Shown here in pieces: positions 14,541-16,892 of a DNA stretch of 16,892 nucleotides. Each line of letters begins with the position of its first letter. The stretch's first letter is position 1. The stretch comes from JAXGPP01 sp964436865. GTDB taxonomy: Bacteria; Planctomycetota; Planctomycetia; Pirellulales; Thermoguttaceae. The stretch is taken from positions 1-16,892 of the forward strand of contig CAYTFK010000136.1 of assembly GCA_964436865.1 (NCBI GenBank), read 5' to 3'. Under the pieces are notes generated by a model that saw only the letters and a list, made by a program, of their open reading frames with translations, was not told the origin of the DNA and searched no databases. The position numbers and the translations under genes are program-made.

Positions 14541-15043
14541 ATTGAATCGCAAGTGATTCTGGAATAAGTACTTGCGGTCATCGCTACGGTCCTTGCAGGT
14601 GGCAAAGGCAGAAAATTCTGCCAAAATTTCTGATCCTTCCTATTCTTCGCCTGTTGACAGCAGTGCAAGGATTGCTATCGTGAAGCATGCGCGCAGGCTG
14701 CACAGTTTACAGCATTTGCGCATCTTGGAGGGATTCTGAGGTGGTGCAGATGGCTTCAGGCCGGCTGCCGACCTCGCGATTGGCGACGGAGCGAGTGATT
14801 CCAAAACGCCACGCTGCTTGCCCTCATGTGTTGACTTGATGCAACTTCCTGCGGGCTGGTCGAGAACAGAGAGTCTGCCAGCCGAATGCCACAAGCTTGG
14901 GATCTGCAATAGGTTGCGCTCGCGCGCCTAATGCGGCGACAGCCTTCCCTTCGCTTCGGCGCTCAACATGCGGTGGACCGGTACAGCACAGAAGCGTCCG
15001 GTTTCGCCCGCCTTGTTGTCCCTTGCGTTCAGAGGATTGCACC
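14541..15043. other. Long non-coding leader upstream of the sigma factor gene
   Basis: About 500 nt without a convincing gene. Seen directly: the stem CGCAAGT/ACTTGCG (14548-14554/14570-14576), just after the HisA-like stop and possibly its transcript end; the dyad GGCAGAA-AA-TTCTGCC (14607-14622); the wider inverted repeat TCCTTGCA/TGCAAGGA (14590-14597/14664-14671) that brackets it; a promoter at 14654-14681; and the stem ATGCGC/GCGCAT (14687-14692/14718-14723) at the predicted 5' end of the transcript. The leader from there to the start codon would be about 355 nt. The sigma-factor frame stays open back to 14897, but that part does not look like a sigma N-terminus. Confidence 0.5.
14654..14681 (+). 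promoter_or_regulatory. Sigma-70-type promoter for the sigma factor gene
   Basis: TTGACA (14654-14659) is a perfect -35. After a 16-nt spacer comes TATCGT (14676-14681), which matches four of six bases of the -10 consensus, including the key first TA and last T. The predicted transcript start is about 14688. The right arm of the TCCTTGCA/TGCAAGGA repeat (14664-14671) lies in the spacer, where a bound protein would compete with polymerase. Confidence 0.55.
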
Positions 15044-16795
15044 TTGACGAAAGCCACTCGCAAGCCCGTTAGCAGGAAGGTAAATGGATCGCGGCCGGTC
15101 GAATCGACCAATGGCAAGACCCATCGCAACGGCAAGTGCTCGAGCAATGGCAAAGCCTCGAGCAACGGGAAGGTTGCCCTGAACGGCAAGCCGCACAACG
15201 GCGCCAACGGGCACAACGGCCATTCGCCGGCCGATTTGTTTGCCCCCGAGCTGGACCTCGATCTTCCGGCGATCGACGCGGACGAGGAGCCGACGGTCGA
15301 CGAGCTGGAGCAGGAAGAGCTGGATGCCGAGCAGGATTTGACCGGCGGCGACGACCGGATCGACGACCCGGTGCGGATCTACCTGATGCAGATGGGCGAG
15401 ATCCCATTGCTGACGCGGAAGGAAGAGGTAGCGGCCGCCAAGCGGATCGAGCGGGCGCGGGGCCTGTTCCGGCACAGCATGCTGGCCACCGACTTCATTC
15501 TCCAGGCGGCGATCAGCCTGCTGGAGAAGGTGCGCGACGGCCGCCTGCGGCTCGATCGCACGGTGGAGGTCTCGGTGACCAACATCCGCGAAAAGCGGCA
15601 CATCATGCGGCTGATCGAGCCGAACCTGGAGACGCTGCACCACCTGCTGCGGCGGAACCAGCAGGATTTCTTCGTGGTCATCAACCGGCGCAAGCCGATG
15701 AACCTCCGGCGCGAGGCGTGGCACCGCCTGGTCTGCCGGCGGAGCCGCGCGGTGCGGCTGATCGAAGAACTGGGGTTGCGGACTCAGCGTTTGCAGCCGC
15801 TGTTGGACAAGCTCCGCGAGATTTCGCGGCGGATGGACCAGTTGCAGGTGGAACTGCGGGAGACCGAAGCGCGCGAGCCGCGAAGCCCGCGCGTGGTTGA
15901 GCTCCGGACTGAGCTGCGGTACCTGATGCGAGTGACGCTGGAGAGCCCGTCGACGCTCCGCCGCCGGCTGGTGCGGACCGGCCGGTATCAGGAGGAGTAC
16001 GATGCGGCGAAGCGGATGCTTTCGGCGGGCAATCTGCGGCTGGTGGTTTCAATCGCCAAGCGCTACCGCAATCGCGGCCTGAGCTTCCTCGACCTGATCC
16101 AGGAGGGGAACACGGGACTGATGCGGGCGGTGGACAAGTTCGAGCACGCCCGGGGCTACAAGTTCTCGACCTACGCCACGTGGTGGATTCGCCAGGCGAT
16201 CACCCGGGCGATCGCCGACCAGAGCCGCACGATCCGCGTGCCGGTGCACATGATCGAGACGATGAGCAAGGTGCGGACCGTGTCGCGCGACCTGGTGCAG
16301 GAGCAGGCCTGCGAGCCGACGGTGGAGGACACCGCCGCCGCGGCCGGGCTGACGGTCGACGAGACGAGCTGCGTGTTGCAGATGAGCCGCCAGCCGCTTT
16401 CGCTCGACCAGCCGGTGGGCGATCACGACGACAGCTACTTCGGCGAGTTCCTGGAAGACTACCGCGAGGACGATCCGCTGTACGAGATGAACCAGGATCT
16501 GCTCAAGGACCGCATTGCCGACGTGCTGGCCGCGCTCAACTACCGCGAGCGCGAGATCATCCGCCTGCGGTACGGGCTGGTCGACGGCTACGCCTACACG
16601 CTGGAGGAAGTGGGCAAGATCTTCTCCGTCACCCGGGAACGCGTCCGTCAGATCGAGGCCAAGGCAGTGCGCAAGCTGCAGCACCCGGTCCGTTCGCGGA
16701 AGCTGTCGGGCTTCCTCGATCGGGTGCCGCCGACCCCAGTGGAGCTGGAAGCGGCGATGGCCGGCGCCGAAGGGGGCGAGGTCGAGGCTGACTGA
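15044..16795 (+). CDS. rpoD: RNA polymerase sigma-70 factor, RpoD type
   Basis: The 583-aa protein starts at TTG 15044, with AGAGGA (15031-15036) 7 nt upstream. Region 1.2 is DDPVRIYLMQMGEIPLLTRK (108-126). A long basic non-conserved region follows (about 140-320). Region 2 is NLRLVVSIAKRYRNRGLSFL with DLIQEGNTGLMRAVDKFE (330-367), then region 2.3-2.4 KFSTYATWWIRQAITRAIAD (373-392). The region 3.2 finger is LDQPVGDHDDSYFGEFLED. Region 4.2 is TLEEVGKIFSVTRERVRQIE (519-538), then KLQHPVRSRKL. These match primary sigma factors that recognise TTGACA/TATAAT promoters. Planctomycetes often carry several RpoD-like proteins, so whether this is the housekeeping one is not certain. An acidic stretch (about 65-105) precedes region 1.2, and a typical region 1.1 is not recognised. 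The N-terminus holds an NGK repeat. The TTG at 14897 is rejected as a start. Confidence 0.93.
   Translation: MTKATRKPVSRKVNGSRPVESTNGKTHRNGKCSSNGKASSNGKVALNGKPHNGANGHNGHSPADLFAPELDLDLPAIDADEEPTVDELEQEELDAEQDLTGGDDRIDDPVRIYLMQMGEIPLLTRKEEVAAAKRIERARGLFRHSMLATDFILQAAISLLEKVRDGRLRLDRTVEVSVTNIREKRHIMRLIEPNLETLHHLLRRNQQDFFVVINRRKPMNLRREAWHRLVCRRSRAVRLIEELGLRTQRLQPLLDKLREISRRMDQLQVELRETEAREPRSPRVVELRTELRYLMRVTLESPSTLRRRLVRTGRYQEEYDAAKRMLSAGNLRLVVSIAKRYRNRGLSFLDLIQEGNTGLMRAVDKFEHARGYKFSTYATWWIRQAITRAIADQSRTIRVPVHMIETMSKVRTVSRDLVQEQACEPTVEDTAAAAGLTVDETSCVLQMSRQPLSLDQPVGDHDDSYFGEFLEDYREDDPLYEMNQDLLKDRIADVLAALNYREREIIRLRYGLVDGYAYTLEEVGKIFSVTRERVRQIEAKAVRKLQHPVRSRKLSGFLDRVPPTPVELEAAMAGAEGGEVEAD
15110..15223 (+). 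repeat. In-frame NGK tandem repeat in the sigma factor N-terminus
   Basis: The DNA reads as four 18-nt units starting AAYGG (15110, 15128, 15146, 15164), then one 15-nt unit (15182) and three 9-nt units (15197, 15206, 15215). The protein units are NGKTHR, NGKCSS, NGKASS, NGKVAL, NGKPH, NGA, NGH and NGH. Units two and three share CTCGAGC at their ends. Every period is a multiple of three, so expansion or loss would keep the frame. Confidence 0.85.
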
Positions 16796-16850
16796 GCCAG
16801 CGACTGTGCGGGAGCCCGTGCGGCTTGCCCGGCAACGGGCGGCGACCTAC

Positions 16851-16885
16851 GATGGCGGTGACCAATGCGACATGTCACCGCCATC
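16851..16885 (+). terminator. Perfect 12-bp inverted repeat after the sigma factor gene
   Basis: GATGGCGGTGAC (16851-16862) pairs perfectly with GTCACCGCCATC (16874-16885) around an 11-nt loop, starting 55 nt after the sigma factor stop. It is preceded by a small hairpin GCCCG-GCAA-CGGGC (16827-16840) with a GNRA-type loop. No T-tract follows within the visible 7 nt, so it is a terminator-like or 3'-end-protecting stem rather than a textbook intrinsic terminator. It could also be a protein-binding dyad for the next gene beyond the window. Confidence 0.55.
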
Positions 16886-16892
16886 ACCGAGA

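Noticed and set aside
14640..14909. 89-codon minus-strand frame in the sigma factor leader
   Set aside because: No ribosome-binding site, no recognisable motif, and it overlaps the proposed promoter and dyads.
14897..15043. TTG 14897 as the sigma factor start
   Set aside because: The 49 added residues are rich in Cys and Arg and unlike sigma N-termini. TTG 15044 has a good ribosome-binding site and a plausible N-terminus.
1..16892. CRISPR arrays, insertion sequences, tRNA or rRNA genes, prophage genes
   Set aside because: Reading both strands showed no regularly spaced repeats, transposase motifs, tRNA-like ends or conserved rRNA segments.

Overview
The window is GC-rich and its gene families point to a planctomycete, most likely Pirellulales-like. 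The markers are a MoxR/DUF58/BatA/VWA operon, secreted alpha-toroid (prenyltransferase-repeat) proteins fused to DUF4159 domains, a TM-anchored toroid protein, a HisA-like TIM barrel of the COG1411 type, and an RpoD-type sigma factor with an NGK-rich N-terminus. GTG and TTG starts are common. The taxonomic call is inference from gene content; there is no rRNA or similar marker here.

Layout. (1) About 1-5191, minus strand: one compact operon read as moxR ATPase, a 71-aa small protein, a retropepsin-like aspartic protease, a DUF58 (VWA-like) protein, a BatA-type membrane VWA protein, and the N-terminal part of a second membrane VWA protein that runs off the window at base 1. (2) 5192-5494: a divergent control region with several inverted repeats, two of them mutually exclusive. 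(3) 5495-11714, plus strand: two tandem paralogues, each made of signal peptide, alpha-toroid and two DUF4159-like (GATase-fold) units, followed after 11 nt by a GT39/ArnT-like membrane glycosyltransferase. (4) 11715-12113: a non-coding stretch with palindromes and an AT-rich patch, then a perfect TATAAT box and a hairpin. (5) 12114-14540: a TM-anchored toroid protein and a HisA-like protein. (6) 14541-15043: a long non-coding leader with a good sigma-70-type promoter and nested dyads. (7) 15044-16795: a primary-type sigma-70 factor, followed by a perfect 12-bp inverted repeat.

How the genes may work together. MoxR ATPases with VWA/DUF58 partners are thought to act as chaperone-like remodelling systems, and DUF4159 domains occur with, or fused to, BatA-type proteins in other bacteria. 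The divergent arrangement therefore suggests one envelope-associated module: a cytoplasmic MoxR ATPase, membrane VWA proteins, two exported toroid-DUF4159 proteins and a lipid-sugar-dependent glycosyltransferase. The least expected part is an overlapping small-protein/retropepsin pair placed inside the operon between moxR and DUF58. The substrate and purpose of the module cannot be read from sequence. The toroid proteins lack an obvious DxDD cyclase motif, so they should not be called terpene cyclases.
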